The notes: generated by a model not told the origin, from the letters alone. A stretch of DNA of 64,000 nucleotides from Oryzias latipes (GCF_002234675.1 NC_019867.2:25471166-25535165); one strand, 5' to 3'. Positions 24,432-42,049 are shown, numbered from the stretch's first letter. A program made the numbers and translations.

Positions 24432-27400
24432 CTAGTCTGTGTATTCTGCCACTATGGAGAGCAGTACTGTGATGTCATCTGGCTTTCCTCCTGCACAGAC
24501 ACAACAGAGATCAATCAGCCTGGAGCAAAAGGAAACAGCAACTTTTCCAACCATGTGTTTCGGCTTACCTCTCACATGCAGTCCATTGGCACAGGCAAAC
24601 TGTGCAAAAGGGGACATGTAGTTGGGGTCGTACGCCAGTACGTGAGCGTGCTCTGCGATGCTGCGCGCAGTCTGCTGGATGCTCTCATAGTTTGTGTTCT
24701 GCTGAGCATAAAGAAATCAGTACGTTTTTAGCTCTGACCCAACCTCGACATCAGACGTGCTGTGACCCACCTTCAGCTTTTTGAGCTCTTGCAGGATCAT
24801 GTAGTCGGGCATGTTGTCAAAGAGGCCATCAGTGGCAGTGAGGATGATGTCACCCAGCTGCACGTCAAAGGAGGAACTGTCGGCGGCATCAGGGCTGCAC
24901 AAACACACATATTTCACTGTGCAAACCATGATTACATAAACTATGCACACAAACAAGACGTGCAACAAAAAGTAATGTTTTCCTGGCTTGAGCTCAGAAT
25001 GGAGACACACAGATGGATTTTTGGAGCACCAAAACCCCACTTTGTTGACACAAATCTAGCAATTTGTTTTAACTTCTGAAGGTTTTAGGTGTTAAACTTC
25101 TGCAGCCTGGGAGAATTTTGCTCAACGTCGCATGATTTCACAGCGGCCAATCAGATGTTCAATCCGGAGGCAGACTTTAAAGCCTCAGTCAGGAGCGTGG
25201 CAGCATGACTGGCTGAGAGTAAAAGAAGTGCATCTTGGGGCTATTTGTCAACCACAAGTATTTGTTAATGCAAGTGGTGTCACATAACAGAAACACCTTA
25301 CACATCCCTATGCTTCTATAGACATTGAACATTACCATGAAGAATATAGAAAAGGCCTCAATACACCACCTACTGTCCACCAAAGGACACTGCAGGAGAT
25401 GACAAACCTTTAAAATCGAATAATCCCACAAAATGAAGATTAATCATCCATCAAATGATTGACATTTCTGTTTCCATCATTTAGATTAAAATATTTTAAA
25501 TTTAAGACCAAATAAAGAAAGAAAAGAAAAAATGTTTGCATGTTTTGTAGAAAAAAATAAATGATATGAATCATTGCAATTTGTAATAAAAAAACAACAA
25601 AAACTTATTTATTATAAACCTATTTCCACTTTTAGCCAGCCTTTCTACTGTTAATGTTCCTCAAAATAAAAAAATATGAGTTTATTCTGGGTTCATCTTT
25701 GCTGATGAATAGGAACTGCCAATGCAAGATGAGGATACATTTGATGAGTCATGACATGATTGCAAGAAGCTTTGCAAAGAACAGCCAAAGGTGCTGCCAT
25801 TGCTCCGACATGAAGGCAGGAGCTCAGGTTGTTGCTCGTGTCTCGTTTGTTTCTTGAAAAATGTCCCAACCCTGCAGCAGACCCCCTCAGGCCAGTCATA
25901 AATGTTACTCTGTACAAACTTTAGACGGCATCTGCAGTCACAGCTCCCGGTAACAACCCGTCTGGTGCGGACAGAAGTGCTGAAAGCCGCCCCCCCAACC
26001 CCCGGGGCTGCTTAGCAGCCTATTGAAACGTGAACATGAGTCACTAAAATGTCCAAGTGTCGGAGAGAAAAAAACTCATCAGCCACATTAGCTGCTGTGA
26101 AGATAATCATAAAAACTGCCATCTATGCCCCAAAGTCATTTTTCCAAATGCCACAAATTGGTCAATAATTCTCATATGTTCAAGAATTGTAAAGGTAATC
26201 CTCAGCCAAAGACATCCCAGTGGGTTTACAGCTTGACTTAATGTTAAGAAAGTATCTTACCGGTATTTTGAACAGGATAAACACTGAAACAATTGTATGT
26301 AAATAAAATACAAGATGTGGATTTCTATAGGTGATCTCAAACTAATTTTCACCATATTAATATGTTTTACTGGATTTTTAATAAAAAGAAATTGAATTGC
26401 TGCATGTTCTGTTTTTGTAAATTAGTGATCACTACACAGAAAGGTAATTTCAGTAACCGGATTTTGATCATCAGATTACTGGAAACTGAGTTGAGGGCAA
26501 TCAAGGCAAATAAAAATCATCATGTGCTTCTGATCTACACTTTAATAGTTTCCTGCCAAATGCATTAAAGAGTCTTAAAATAACTTCCAGATTAGGGATG
26601 AAAAAGTAAAAAGGTGTTTGTCTGCTGGAGCAGGATTGGCTGTTGACTCTCCTCTTTCACCAATCAGCTTGACAGACTTTGACCCGAGTAACAGGGAAAG
26701 CTTGGCAAACATCCTTCGCTCTACTGGCGTCTTCTGAGCTGCTTGCTGGCACGCCGCAGCAACGAGACGAGGCGGCACGTGGCCCCCCGACCCACTCTGA
26801 GGCCCTACTTATAGCACAGCAGTTGGACCATACCAGAGTCCAGCTGGCCCTACAGTATGGCTCTTTTGGTAGCTGTGAGGGCTCTGGTGCTCCGACCTCT
26901 GGCTCGTCTTGCAGAGGTGAGTCACATTTTGTCACTTTGTGGGGACGTATGCCAGCTTTAAAGTTAAAGTCAAACACCTAGGTGTGCGAAAATTGTTCTC
27001 CGCATTTGACGCATCCCTTGGGGGAGCGGTGAGCTGCATACACAGCCGCGCTCGGAAATCCTTTGGTGGTTTAACCCCCCAATCAACTCCTTAATGCTGA
27101 ATGTCAAGCAGGGAGTCATGGGGTCCCATTTTCAGTCTTTGGTTTGACTCGGCCTGGATTTGAACTCACGAATTCCAGTCAGAGGGCGGACACTCTACTG
27201 AGCAACCCTTGAAGTTTCTCGTGGCAAATAGGAGTAAACCCTGGCTTCCACTGCATCAGTTAGCTGTACTTAGATGGCGAGCAATCAGCCCCCCCATGAC
27301 GCTGTTGGCACAGTCCAACCAGCGTGCCCGCACATCGCAGTGACTGTCAGTTAGGTCTGCCACATTTCAGACTTCTAAATCAACAGAGGAGTTAGACCAG

Positions 27401-30400
27401 CCAGCTCACCTGTACTGTTCATTGATGCATTCATTAAACACCGACAGAAAGAAACCAAAGGAGGGGTTTTTGAGGTGCCTCACCTATCGCTGAGGACAGC
27501 CCCCTCTGCCCCTGGGGGAGCTATGGACAGCTGAAAGGGGGTGTTAAAATAGTGCTGCTGCTCATCTGAGCGATGGACCACCTCTCCACCCCGGACCACG
27601 AGGAAGCCGGAGTCTCCTAGATTGGCCGTGTGCAGACGGTGACTCTGCCGGTCCAAGACCACAATGCAGGCGGTGCTGCTGCCTACAGAGATGTAGAAAG
27701 CAGAAAGATCTTTACAACTCATCTACAAATGCTAAACAAAGATCTAAACTAAAACACAAAAGTAAAGATTACGTTTAGAAATAAAGTAAATAATGTGGAA
27801 TCAAAAACAGTTACTGGAATTCTATAATGCTCTTTTTTCCACTAGATATTGCACACAAATATAGAAACTGCTTGTGTAAATTAATATCAATAACACTACA
27901 TTAGTGGTCATTTTACAAATTCGAAACGTATAAACAAAATGTGCACATAGCTACATTTTTTTTTTCAAACCGTCAGGTGTTTTTGATTATTCACGCAAAA
28001 TATAACTTTTGGATGATAAAAAGCAATGGGGGAAAAGAAAGAAGAGGCCGCCATAAATCAGTTTTTCTCTGCACTGATCATCGGGCCCTGATGCCCTGCA
28101 TGCTTTGCATGTTTCCCTGCTCCAGCAAATCGAGTTTAAACCATCAGCTCTGGAAGCCTGACGGTGAGTCACAGTCATCTGAACTGGCTGGGATGAGGAA
28201 GGGGAACAGAGACAACATGGGCGGATTGTTAGCATAAAGAAACTGAACATACATCAATGAGTGAAATGGTTCTAAAAATTGTTTATAGGTTTCTCCATAT
28301 TTGGTGGTGCTGTAGTGAAAAAGGAAACAAGCTGGGTTTAGAAGAATAGAGGCACACCCGATGGATGATTCATTCCCAGCACACTACAAAAAATGTTCTC
28401 TGGGATCAACCTTCAGAAGCCGCACGCACTGTGACTCACTTCTTTCCTTCTCACATTTCCCTACAGCTACATAAACGGCACACGCTACCACTTCAGGAAC
28501 CTTACGAACAATAAAGCCATGTTACCCTGAGCTGCTTATGGAAGGATGGGTGGAAAAATACTGACAATCACTTCAAAAGAGACAACTCCACAACACTTCT
28601 TGGTTTTGCAGACTTGTGTGCACGTTTTGTCCGAAAAGTAGTGGAATAGGAAAGCTCTGACTCATGATGTAAAAATCTCTATCTGGAACCAATAAACTGA
28701 ACACTGAGAGCATAGTCCAATTAAAGACTGGAACAGTCCCTGTTGGTTGTTTCAGTGCAGCAAAGACTTTAGCTTTAAAGTTCCACTCTGATCATCTTTT
28801 AAAAGTGATCTTTTGATTATGATGATGCCATTTTTAGGCCAAAAAATTTGTTTTCTAGGACATAGTTTCTGTAGAGTGGCAGTAGGTCATTAGAAATTTG
28901 CCACTACAATGTGGGTGGGACCATTGGCAAAGAGTAAGCCTGCCCCCACTTATCGTCATCCATCTGTTTACACTCTCTCCAGCTAGCTAACAGTCCCTTC
29001 ACATTCCCAACATAACATTATTGGTGGAACAAAAATGGCGAGCAATATTGGAGTCATCCAGCCGTACAGTTTAGAGCCAGATGCCATTTCGGAAAAGGAA
29101 AACAAAGACGTACATGGATTTTCTAGCTCTTTTCAAAAAGCATTTTTTTTCTGCTCCTGATTCACAACTATTTGAATAAAAAATACTCAGAAATGCAACT
29201 TTGCGCTTCATTTCCTTCATAAATGTCCACCATCATCAGAAAAATGCCAGAAGAACATGTTGAAAACATTTTTTTTTCATCAGAGTTGGTCTTTAAGGGG
29301 AATATATTTGACAACCTTTCCTACATAAGTGAGATAGAGTAACATGGGAATAGCACAAACTATTCACACGCTGATGATCATCCCCGTTTTTGAAGGCGAT
29401 CACTGACCCTTGTTTGAGGCAACAGTTACGCTAAAGTTCTCAACCAAAGTCTGTCTTTTTAGTCTTCCATTACACTCATCGCCATGTCTGATTGATCCAC
29501 TCACCCAGTAGAGGTACTTTGTTCTGTAGTAGCTCATAGTAGCTTGTCGTCAGGACACCAACAGGGTTACTGGGGACAAAGCGTCCTTCCTTAACGAGTC
29601 TCTCACACGTCTTCATCAAAGTTCCTGAAAACTGCGATGGATCAACACCATAGTCTCTCCAGCCTCCAACCCCATCTGCAACACCTTCAAGAAAGAAAAA
29701 AACAAACTGTGCCTTTAAAAACACAATATATACATTTGCTTTCATAGCATCTTTCTTTGAAACGCTATATATCCATAAATATACATGCAATGCAAATATA
29801 ATATGAGACTGAAAATAAACATAAAATTAAAAATTGTTAAATGCATAGATGCCAGAACTGTAGTTTCCATGTAAAACAGCCTGTGATTTTCAGAACTTCA
29901 TCTTGTTAAAAGGGACCTTTTGGTCCAATAGATCCAAGGTTTTCCTGGGAAGGAAACTTTATTATGGTTACTCCCAGAATGCCAGCATCTGCTCCCCTGC
30001 CCGTACAAGGACAGCATCTCCTCTGCAGGAGTCAGAGCTCAGACAGGAGCTGATCAGGTCTGACACAACTAAACAACTAATCAGGATTTACTCCTGTAAG
30101 TCGATTTAAGTGAGGAAAGTTTGTCTTGTCTTGTTTGATTAGGGAGCCCTGATTCTGAAAGGCCTTAACATTTTTGTTTTGAGGTTCTAAGCTCCTGTGC
30201 TTTAGTCGCTCTAATGCAGATTCCAAGGTCTGCATTGTGCAAGAATTTGCGCTAAACACTAATTTAGTATCAATAAACCACAGAAAAGTGGAGGAAGGTT
30301 AAGGTGCAGACCTGTAAGGATGTTTAAAAGAATTAATATAAGTCACTGTGTGTGAACACTCAGTTAATAACATGCTTAACAAACATTTATATAATAATTT

Positions 30401-30643
30401 AACTGTTGCAAGGAGTGACCCCTGATCCCTCAGTCACTTACCCAAAACATCCGCCGATCTGTGTCGAGCGATGAAGCACGCGTCGTCCCCATAACACATC
30501 CCCTTCTTTAAAATGCCTCGCCGGAAGTCCTTTCCAAAGCCGCAGCTCGCCGTCACCAGACTGTAATCGCGGCTGTCTGTCTGGGAGAGTCCGCCGATGA
30601 CAGCTCTGGCTACAAGTCTACCGTACGACAGCACGGACAACAT
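24432..30643 (-). CDS. pptc7: PPTC7, mitochondrial PP2C-type protein phosphatase, 6 exons
   Basis: Exons in transcript order are 30643-30442, 29684-29505, 27682-27484, 24894-24771, 24698-24569 and 24490-24432. They total 894 nt and 297 residues (human about 304). PPTC7 is a metal-dependent Ser/Thr phosphatase of the mitochondrial matrix. It is linked to coenzyme Q synthesis and to restraint of BNIP3/NIX mitophagy. PP2C motifs appear in order: [28 protein letters not shown] with a metal-binding Asp; [34 protein letters not shown]; and [19 protein letters not shown] at the C-terminus. The N-terminus [15 protein letters not shown] is basic and fits a mitochondrial presequence. That Met is used rather than the one ten codons upstream because it aligns with the known family start. 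Compared with human, a glycine-rich stretch after residue 20 is shorter. Confidence 0.95.
25041..26640. other. pptc7 intron 3, first part
   Basis: AT-rich intron sequence with a short poly-C run near 25988. No exon, transposon boundary or RNA gene was recognised. Confidence 0.4.
26676..26916 (+). other. Exon-like open stretch in pptc7 intron 3, opposite strand
   Basis: A 241-nt segment on the plus strand runs open from an AG (CTTGACAG before 26676) to a consensus donor GTGAGT at 26917. It is GC-richer than its surroundings and encodes 80 residues, including [21 protein letters not shown] cannot assign it to a family. It might be a captured gene fragment in a transposon, an unannotated exon or chance. 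A SINE starts shortly after it. Confidence 0.25.
26955..27215 (-). mobile_element. tRNA-related SINE, reverse orientation
   Basis: The right end read on the minus strand gives GTTGCTCAGTAGAGTGTCCG and then a box B-like GGAATTCGTGAGTTCAAATCC. The body has phrases common in fish SINEs (GCATTTGACGCATCCC, GGGAGTCATGGGG). It lies in pptc7 intron 3, immediately after the exon-like stretch. Confidence 0.6.
27723..29504. other. pptc7 intron 2
   Basis: The intron holds a full-length copy of the MASNI-type repeat (28774-29297), listed separately, and otherwise AT-rich sequence without recognised features. Confidence 0.5.
28774..29297 (+). mobile_element. Copy 2 of the MASNI-type dispersed repeat
   Basis: The element starts TTTAAAGTTCCACTCTGATC and ends GTTGGTCTTTAA, so the ends are imperfect inverted repeats of the form TTTAAAGwCCCAyTC. 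An ATG at about 29035 opens [19 protein letters not shown] and continues to KDVHGF. It lies in pptc7 intron 2, antisense to the gene. Confidence 0.8.
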
Positions 30644-31060
30644 CCCCCACGCAGCAGCGACGCGCGAGCGCACCGGCCAAGCTAGCAGGGCTGCTAGTTT
30701 AGCGTCGCCGCTGGAGCCCCCGAAACGTTGCCTTGTTAGGAAGGTTCGAAATGCGCCGCTGAGCTAACCTTAAACCCGCGCCGAGAGCCGGCGGACACGC
30801 ATGGATAAATTATCTGCGAAGCCTAAAAATGTCCAAAAAGGCTGACGCTGTTTCATCTACGCAAAAATATGCTCCAGATAGAAGTAGTGGCGTCTTCCAC
30901 TCAGCTGAAGGATTATCTCTGTACGACCATGATGTAATTTTCTACCCTTCAATCCTCACACGCGAACTGCGAACTCGCCGCTGCGTGGCCTCAGACCTCA
31001 CTGAATGCTGCGCGAGCGCGGTCTTGTGACTGCTCTGACGTCAGACGTCTTTACGCAAGT
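30644..31060 (-). promoter_or_regulatory. pptc7 promoter region with CRE-like palindrome
   Basis: A CpG-rich stretch upstream of the pptc7 start codon resembles a TATA-less island promoter. It contains CTGACGTCAG, with the CREB/ATF consensus TGACGTCA at 31036-31043, followed by a second GACGTC. The transcription start was not determined. Confidence 0.55.
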
Positions 31061-32679
31061 GACGATTCCAAATATGAAAAGCAGCATCGCCAGGACTCTT
31101 ATCTAACCCGCAGGTAAAACATCCAGTTTCCAATTGAAAATGGTAGGATTTCGCGTGAATTATTTTTTTAAGTAACAAAAGTGAAATAATTACAAAACAC
31201 AGGATTTTCACAACCAATACAGATGTTTTTTATGGAAAGTCTCTAATTCTCTAATTTTAATTTTTAATCTCTAATTTTATGTCACTGACAACCCAGTAGG
31301 AGCCACCAAGTCTAACCTCATCCTTTACAAAAACATGACACTGATTTATATTTATGTTACTGTTACAATAAATATGAATTAAATTAAGTTTTTTGCGTAA
31401 ATAAAACAAAGAGAAAAATGTCTTTTTTCAAAATATAAAATAATTTATAACTTTTGACAGAGGTTCTGACTTCATTTCAAAATAAGACATTTTGTCACAT
31501 AGGATCATCTCAATGCAGCAAATGTAGTAGTAAGGAGTAATGTCAGTACTGATTAAAAAAAAAAAGTTAATTTCAACATTTCTGGTGCATCTCAGCCAGA
31601 AATGTGTAACTAACAAATCAGAATTAAATAAGAGCTATTTAGGTGACCCTTATCTTATTTTTTGAACCATAAGGTGCACTTAAATCCTTTCATTTGTTCC
31701 AAAAATAACAAAAAAAAATCCATCTCATAATCTGGTGGTCTTTAACTCTGGTTGTGCCAACTGACCTTCAATTGATTTTCCGTTACATGGTGCAAATAAA
31801 TCTGTTAAAGTGTGATACGTACCGTCCTTCAAATGTTTGTGAATGAGTTTTAAAAAAAGTTTGAGTTAACTTACTTTTTAAAAAACTTTCTTACTTCCCT
31901 TATAGTTACTTTTAAATATGACAATCATTTTTCTTTAACCAGAGAGCCACAACAGAGCGATAAAGAGCTGCAGGTGGCTGAGCGCTGGTCTTCGTGGGTG
32001 TTTTTTAGTACCTGCTTTATAATTCATGAGCACTTATTTAGACACAGTGAAGTTTTCAACTTTTTATTTTCATCAAGAGCCATAAAAGTTTTAGAAACAA
32101 ATAACATTAAGATATCAACCCCCCCCCCCAAATACTCTCAAAGTTTATTAGAAAGACTTTGATATTACAGAATGTTTCCTTATTCGTTTAACTTAGCGCG
32201 ACTTATTTAGAAATATGATGCAATTCTGACAATTCTCTTTGACACTGACAGTCAATGGAGTTTACAAAGGTAAATGTGTCTGTGACTTTCCTCATAGATT
32301 TATAGCCATTGTTTATTATTACTGACAGTGAGGAAAAGAGATGACAAATAAACGAGACATGGAAAAGTGGAAAAATTGTGCACAGCTTCAGACAAAGGCA
32401 TTCCTGTGCACAAGTAGCCGTATTGTTACATTTTCCTGATTGAACAGTCATTATGTGGCAAAGACTAGCTGCAAATGGAGTGCAAAACACCTGAGGTTTT
32501 CCATGGTGACTTATCAACTTACCCCTTGGGACAAAACAATAAAACATTTTGTTTCATCGAGTGGGAGCGGGTATCTTCAGTATTGGCAGCGTGAAGAAGA
32601 CCCGATCTTTCAAATGCGGAAAACAAAAGCAGACCAGAGGAGTGGGACTCTGGCCCCCACCAGCTCCCTGGCGCCTGCC
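31061..32679. other. Intergenic pptc7-ppp1cc, including ppp1cc 3' UTR
   Basis: AT-rich sequence with no exon on either strand. Human has TCTN1 and HVCN1 in this interval, and neither is visible. A minus-strand AATAAA (plus TTTATT at 32312-32317) would end the ppp1cc message about 365 nt after its stop. Confidence 0.55.
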
Positions 32680-37179
<4,500 letters not shown>

Positions 37180-37580
37180 TGCAAGCGCCTGCGTTAAAGT
37201 CGTCTCTGTCTAATCTAGATCTTTACGCTAACTCCTGTGAAAGCTAGCCTGCTAGTTACCGTAGAATTAGCTAGCTCGGCTGATTTTCCGGTTCAACCTC
37301 AGATATGTTAGTCGGACGCACGCGCGGGGGGGATGAATATATAATATTAAATCCTAATTAGGTTATTTGCACGTCGCAGACGTTAAAAATAATCCCATCC
37401 GGCGGCGGGTTTTGTTGAGCGTTCGGGACTTGAAGGAGGACGTCACGGGCTCTAGCTGTTAGCTGGTGATGGTGTCCCGTCTGTTATCTCCTCTGCCGCA
37501 CCTTCGGAACATAGCTGCCGCGCTGCGTCTGCCCCCTACTGGACGGAACGGGGAACGCAGCGTGAAGGAGCGCGCCAACT
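37180..37580 (-). promoter_or_regulatory. ppp1cc promoter and 5' leader
   Basis: A CpG-rich region directly upstream of the start codon contains several CGTC and CGCG groups and no TATA box at a useful distance. This suits a housekeeping island promoter. The exact start site is unknown. Confidence 0.5.
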
Positions 37581-39172
37581 TCTCAAAATAATGTTTCACC
37601 ATTCTGTATAGAACCAACAAGACTTCATTTACTCGTTTCAAAAAGCAGTTTATGACAGCAAAATAAATCACATGTTTTGCTACAATATGGTAATTTGAGG
37701 TTTGACGTAATGATTTGCACATTTATACATTTTCTTTTACTCCATTTGAATGTTTATAATAAAAGGGCTTGTTTTACTTTGCTGTTGTACTATAGGTTGA
37801 TGGAGTTTTTTTCCTCTTTACCCCCTAAAGTAAATAGACTATGTTGATTTTAAGAACTAAACAAGCTAATTTCTGGGATTGTTCTTCAGCTCTGGTTTCA
37901 TTTTTGATAAAGTGAAAGCAACACATATCAAAATGCTTTAAGAAATATTTTTCTACTTTTATTAGCATCTCATAATAAAACCAGAACCAACTGTTTTTAT
38001 GGATAGTTAGTGTCACGAATACTATCTATATTTATGTGGAAAGTTTAAATCAGAGATAAAAATGTTATGTAATTTTTTATGTTTATTTGGTCTTTTAAAG
38101 GTAATTGTTTTTTTTCCTTTAAACAATAATCAACATTAATAAAAAAAGACTGTGCTGAAGCCTCATGCTTATCAAAGGCCATCCAAAAAAAAAAAAAAAA
38201 CCTACAATTTTTTGTTTTGTTTTTGTGATTCATTCCCTGACTCTTATGTGATCCAAATCTAAACATATAAGTATTATGTCGATTCATAATTTTGGAGCAA
38301 AATAAAAAAATGTATTTAGTAAATACAATAAATTAATAACTATGAGTAAGTTTCTCTTTTCAAATTCAATAGTATTCGGTTTGCTGTTTTAGAAAAAGAT
38401 GCATCTTATCAGTATATAAATAATCAGTACAGATGCTTGACTGGGATTCATTGTCATTTTAGAGGTCTCTGTCCTTCCCTTTACGAGAAATAACCAGCAA
38501 GTCAGTTGAGGGCTTTATACATTTTCTGAAATATGATCCGCATAATTTGAATTTATAACTGTGAAGATATGAAAATATTGTTATAAAAGTACTTTGCCTA
38601 TTCAAAAAAATATCTAGCAAGCTAGAAATAGCATGAATAATGTGGGGAAAAAATTAATGGTTAACAAAAGTCAGCGACTTCGGAAGCTTCAATTTAAAGG
38701 TTTTTGGCACAACTAACTTTAGGTTTGAATTCAAGCTTGACAGTTTAAAAAGGAAGAATGAAAACATTTCCTAGAAGAGTGTGCTTTAAAATGAAACTTG
38801 GTAAAACCGGCTCAAACTAAGTCCTGCTCTGAGTGTTTTCCAGATGCAAACAAAAGATGCAAAACTGCATAAGAGTCACACGCTGGAGATTTAGCGAAAC
38901 AGCTTAATGAATGCGTGAAAACGGTATAAATGTTCAGTAATATCCCTATGTTTGCATGAAGGTGACCCTTTTGCTTAAAATGTTGTGTTTTAAAATATAA
39001 CTGGACATTTTATGGACACTGGCACATCCACAGTTTTTAGTGATGAACCCCTTTATTTAAGGTTATAATGTGAATTGTTTTATTTGTTGCAGCAGTTTGT
39101 GAAATAGAGCACATTTCTGGGCACAAACGTGCTCCGCTTGTCATCCAGACTGAAATTTCACAGCGAGGTCAT
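37581..39172. other. Intergenic ppp1cc-myl2 and myl2 3' UTR
   Basis: AT-rich sequence without a recognised exon; human CCDC63 would lie here but is not seen. A minus-strand AATAAA (plus TTTATT, 39052-39057) lies about 120 nt after the myl2 stop and is a good polyadenylation signal for that gene. Confidence 0.6.
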
Positions 39173-41246
39173 CTATTCTTGGTCTTTCTCTTCCCCGTGT
39201 GTTATGATGTGGACCAGGTTCTTGTAGTCTAGATTTCCCGCCACATCTGGAGGAAACGCCACAAACATCTGCTCCATCTGTGGGCATGAAGTAAAGTGCA
39301 TGATTGAAATGTCGACTGAAAAAAAAAAGCTGTCAGCTCAGTGCTTCTGCAGCATGCGGAGCACAGACCTCTTCTGCGGAGAACCTGTCAGCCTGTGTTG
39401 TCAGCATCTCCGTCACACTGAAAAGACGCAGTGAAGGTGAGTGAACTGCAGCTCCTCGCACTGAAAGTCTTTGCACATCCCTGATACTTACAAATCTTTC
39501 TTTAAGGTTCCTGTTCCTTCCGGGTCAAAGACTTTGAAGGCATTGAGGATTGTCTCTTCTGGGTCAGCACCTTAGAACAGACATTTGGGAGATGATGAAA
39601 ACCTCCCTGATCTTTTTCTTGGAACGTCTGTTTACCAACAAACCAAAGTGTCAGGTCATGAGATCACCTTTTAGTTTCTCACCAAACATGGTGAGGAAGA
39701 CTGTAAAATTGATTGGTCCTGGTGCCTCCTTCAGCATGTCATCAATCTCCTCCTGCTTGACATTCAAACGGCCTGGTGAACAGTAGGAGATAAGGCAGAC
39801 CGAAGTTTAGATTCGATATTGATTGCTGGAACCTTTTCCTCGCTAATCAATAAGTATTAAACGAAAAGATAGCCAAATTTGGTTTCAAAACCTCCCAGAA
39901 GAAAAAGGAACACAAATGGGCACAGTGAGCTCACCCAAAGCGGCAAAAGTGTCTCTCAGGTCGTTCTTGTCGATGAAGCCGTCTCTGTTTTGATCCATGA
40001 TGGTGAAAGCCTGCAGAACATTGCATGTTTCAAACCAGCCCTCCAGTGGGAGCAGTCACTGCACACAGAAGGTGATAAGATTTGGGGAGAAAGACATCTG
40101 CTGAGGAACTCACCTCCTTGAACTCCTGGATCTGGGTCTGTTCAAACATGGAGAACACATTGGAGCTGGCTCCTTCAGATCTCTTCTTTGCCTTCTTGGG
40201 GGCCTGCAGGATTTGCCAGAAAACACCCATGCTCAGCAACTCTAATCCGCACACCCCTATAATAAACTAATGAGTCAGCTTGTCAAACGAGCCATCAAAA
40301 TGGATTCCTAGCATTGTTATTCTGCCATGGAGACACTGAATCATGGCTCCAACTTTACAGAGTGGCAGACTAAGCTTGGAAAGGGTGCGGCCCATTGTCT
40401 GTGCTCGTGCAGAGCCCAGATTACCGGGGGGAATAACTCCACAGGGCCTGGTGAGTGACGGGATGGTGGCCCGAGTCACGTTAGATCAGAAAACCCCTCA
40501 GAGGGGGGGATTATGTGGAGCCAGCGACAAGACAGCTGAGGGAAAAACAGTGTGAAGGGATGCAGCTTGATGACATCATAGTGCTTGGATTCAAGCACTT
40601 TTTTCCACAGCTGCTATGAAACCCTTAAAATGTCACTGTCTTGTGGGAAGCATGGTTTAGTTTGTGGATTTGTCAGACATCTGTTGCTGTTCTTTAACTT
40701 CTGCCTCTTTTCCTCAGATTTTCTGAGTATTTCCACACTATTTTTGAATATCTTTTCTAAGTTTTACCATCTTACTTGCTGTTTTTTCTCTCTTTTCTTG
40801 TCAATCCACTCTTTTCTTCCATTCTTCTCTTGACTAATTCCTCTACCAATGTCCTTCACCTGTGTTCCTGCTTTACTTTCCCTTTTCGTACTAAGTTTAG
40901 AGTTTCCTTGTGAAAAAATGATGAACAGAACTGTAAAAAGATTAAATAGAATTTTTTTTAAAGCCTTTTCATCTTCAAGAGCAGACAAATATAATCAATT
41001 TGTTGTCAGCACAGCAACTTGAGCACAATCCTATTGATTCATTTTTCCAAATTTGTATTCTGCACTTATTCTGCATTGACATGAAGTTTATTGATTCATT
41101 TTAACTAGATAGAGTTTGATGTATAATTAATCTAAAGAAAGCAGGACAATTCACTGTAGAAATATTTCTGAGGATGTCAAGCATGAAGCATTTCTCGTTC
41201 CTTTTGCGTTGGAAAGCCATGACAGTGAAATGCGTGGACTCACCAT
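39173..41246 (-). CDS. myl2: Myosin regulatory light chain 2, slow/ventricular type, 7 exons
   Basis: Exons in transcript order are 41246-41244 (ATG only), 40203-40114, 40010-39935, 39772-39668, 39570-39492, 39417-39369 and 39277-39173. They total 507 nt and 168 residues, with the same exon layout as human MYL2. The protein binds the myosin heavy-chain neck in thick filaments of heart and slow muscle and tunes contraction. Visible parts are the [20 protein letters not shown] lead with the phosphorylatable serines, the single active EF-hand [12 protein letters not shown] (Ca/Mg site), and the later degenerate EF-hands ([24 protein letters not shown]). The C-terminus ends HGEEKDQE. The lead and the location between ppp1cc and cux2 favour MYL2 over MYLPF or MYL7. 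One exon uses the weaker donor GTCTGT after 39369. Confidence 0.95.
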
Positions 41247-41460
41247 GGTTCAGTGGGAGCTGGATGGACCAGGTTGCGTCCTTGCTGCTGTTTGATGGAG
41301 CTGCACACCAAACAAAGGGTAGATATACTGACCCCTCTGCCCTCAACTGTATAATGGCACATGCTTTATGGACTATAAATATTCCCATGCCTTCTTTAGG
41401 CAGGGACGCAGGTAAAGGGACCATTCTCTCACCGCTAACAGCCTCCATTGTCTGAGGACG
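41247..41460 (-). promoter_or_regulatory. myl2 5' UTR and muscle promoter candidate
   Basis: Upstream of the ATG-only exon, read on the minus strand, lies ATATTTATAG (41373-41382), which is close to a MEF2/A-T-rich element or TATA box. E-box-like CATGTG and CAGTTG follow, and a second TATA-like TATATC is at about 41322. A MEF2-like A/T element near the start is known for MYL2 promoters. Which one sets the start site is not shown by sequence. Confidence 0.45.
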
Positions 41461-42049
41461 TGAGATGTAGGGATAATAGCCAAATGCACATGCCCCCATT
41501 ACTGAGGCCCCAGAATAACAACAGGACATAGCTGTGGCTCAGGAAGGACAGTTGTGTTTGTGAATGACAGCTGCACTTGATGGGATCCATCATCTGGCTG
41601 TCCTGCTGGTGCTCCGCTGAGACCCTGGCCAAACCTCGATGGGAGCCACTTCTTAGTAGCACAATAAGCAGAACAGCTGAATAAAGCCTGTTAATAGCCA
41701 GCATGCCAAGCTGCAGAAAACATTACATAAAAAAAAATACATATTTTTGCCAAATATTTTATTTTTCTTGAAGAAGGAACTGTATTAATAATCAGGCTAG
41801 TATAATTGTTAGTTTTGGTCAATTTTACCCAACAGACAGAAGATGTCTATTAGATACCTAATATACACCTTTTAGATGTCTACTGGACATCTCTGACATC
41901 TCTGTGTCGTTACTCTGTTAGACGTCTACAGATAGTGTTCGGAAAGATATCTGTATATAGAGGTCTACTATACATCTACCTGTAGCCATCTAACCTTTGG
42001 ATGAATCTTTGGAAACTTTTACAGGATGATAAATAAATACTGCAATTTT

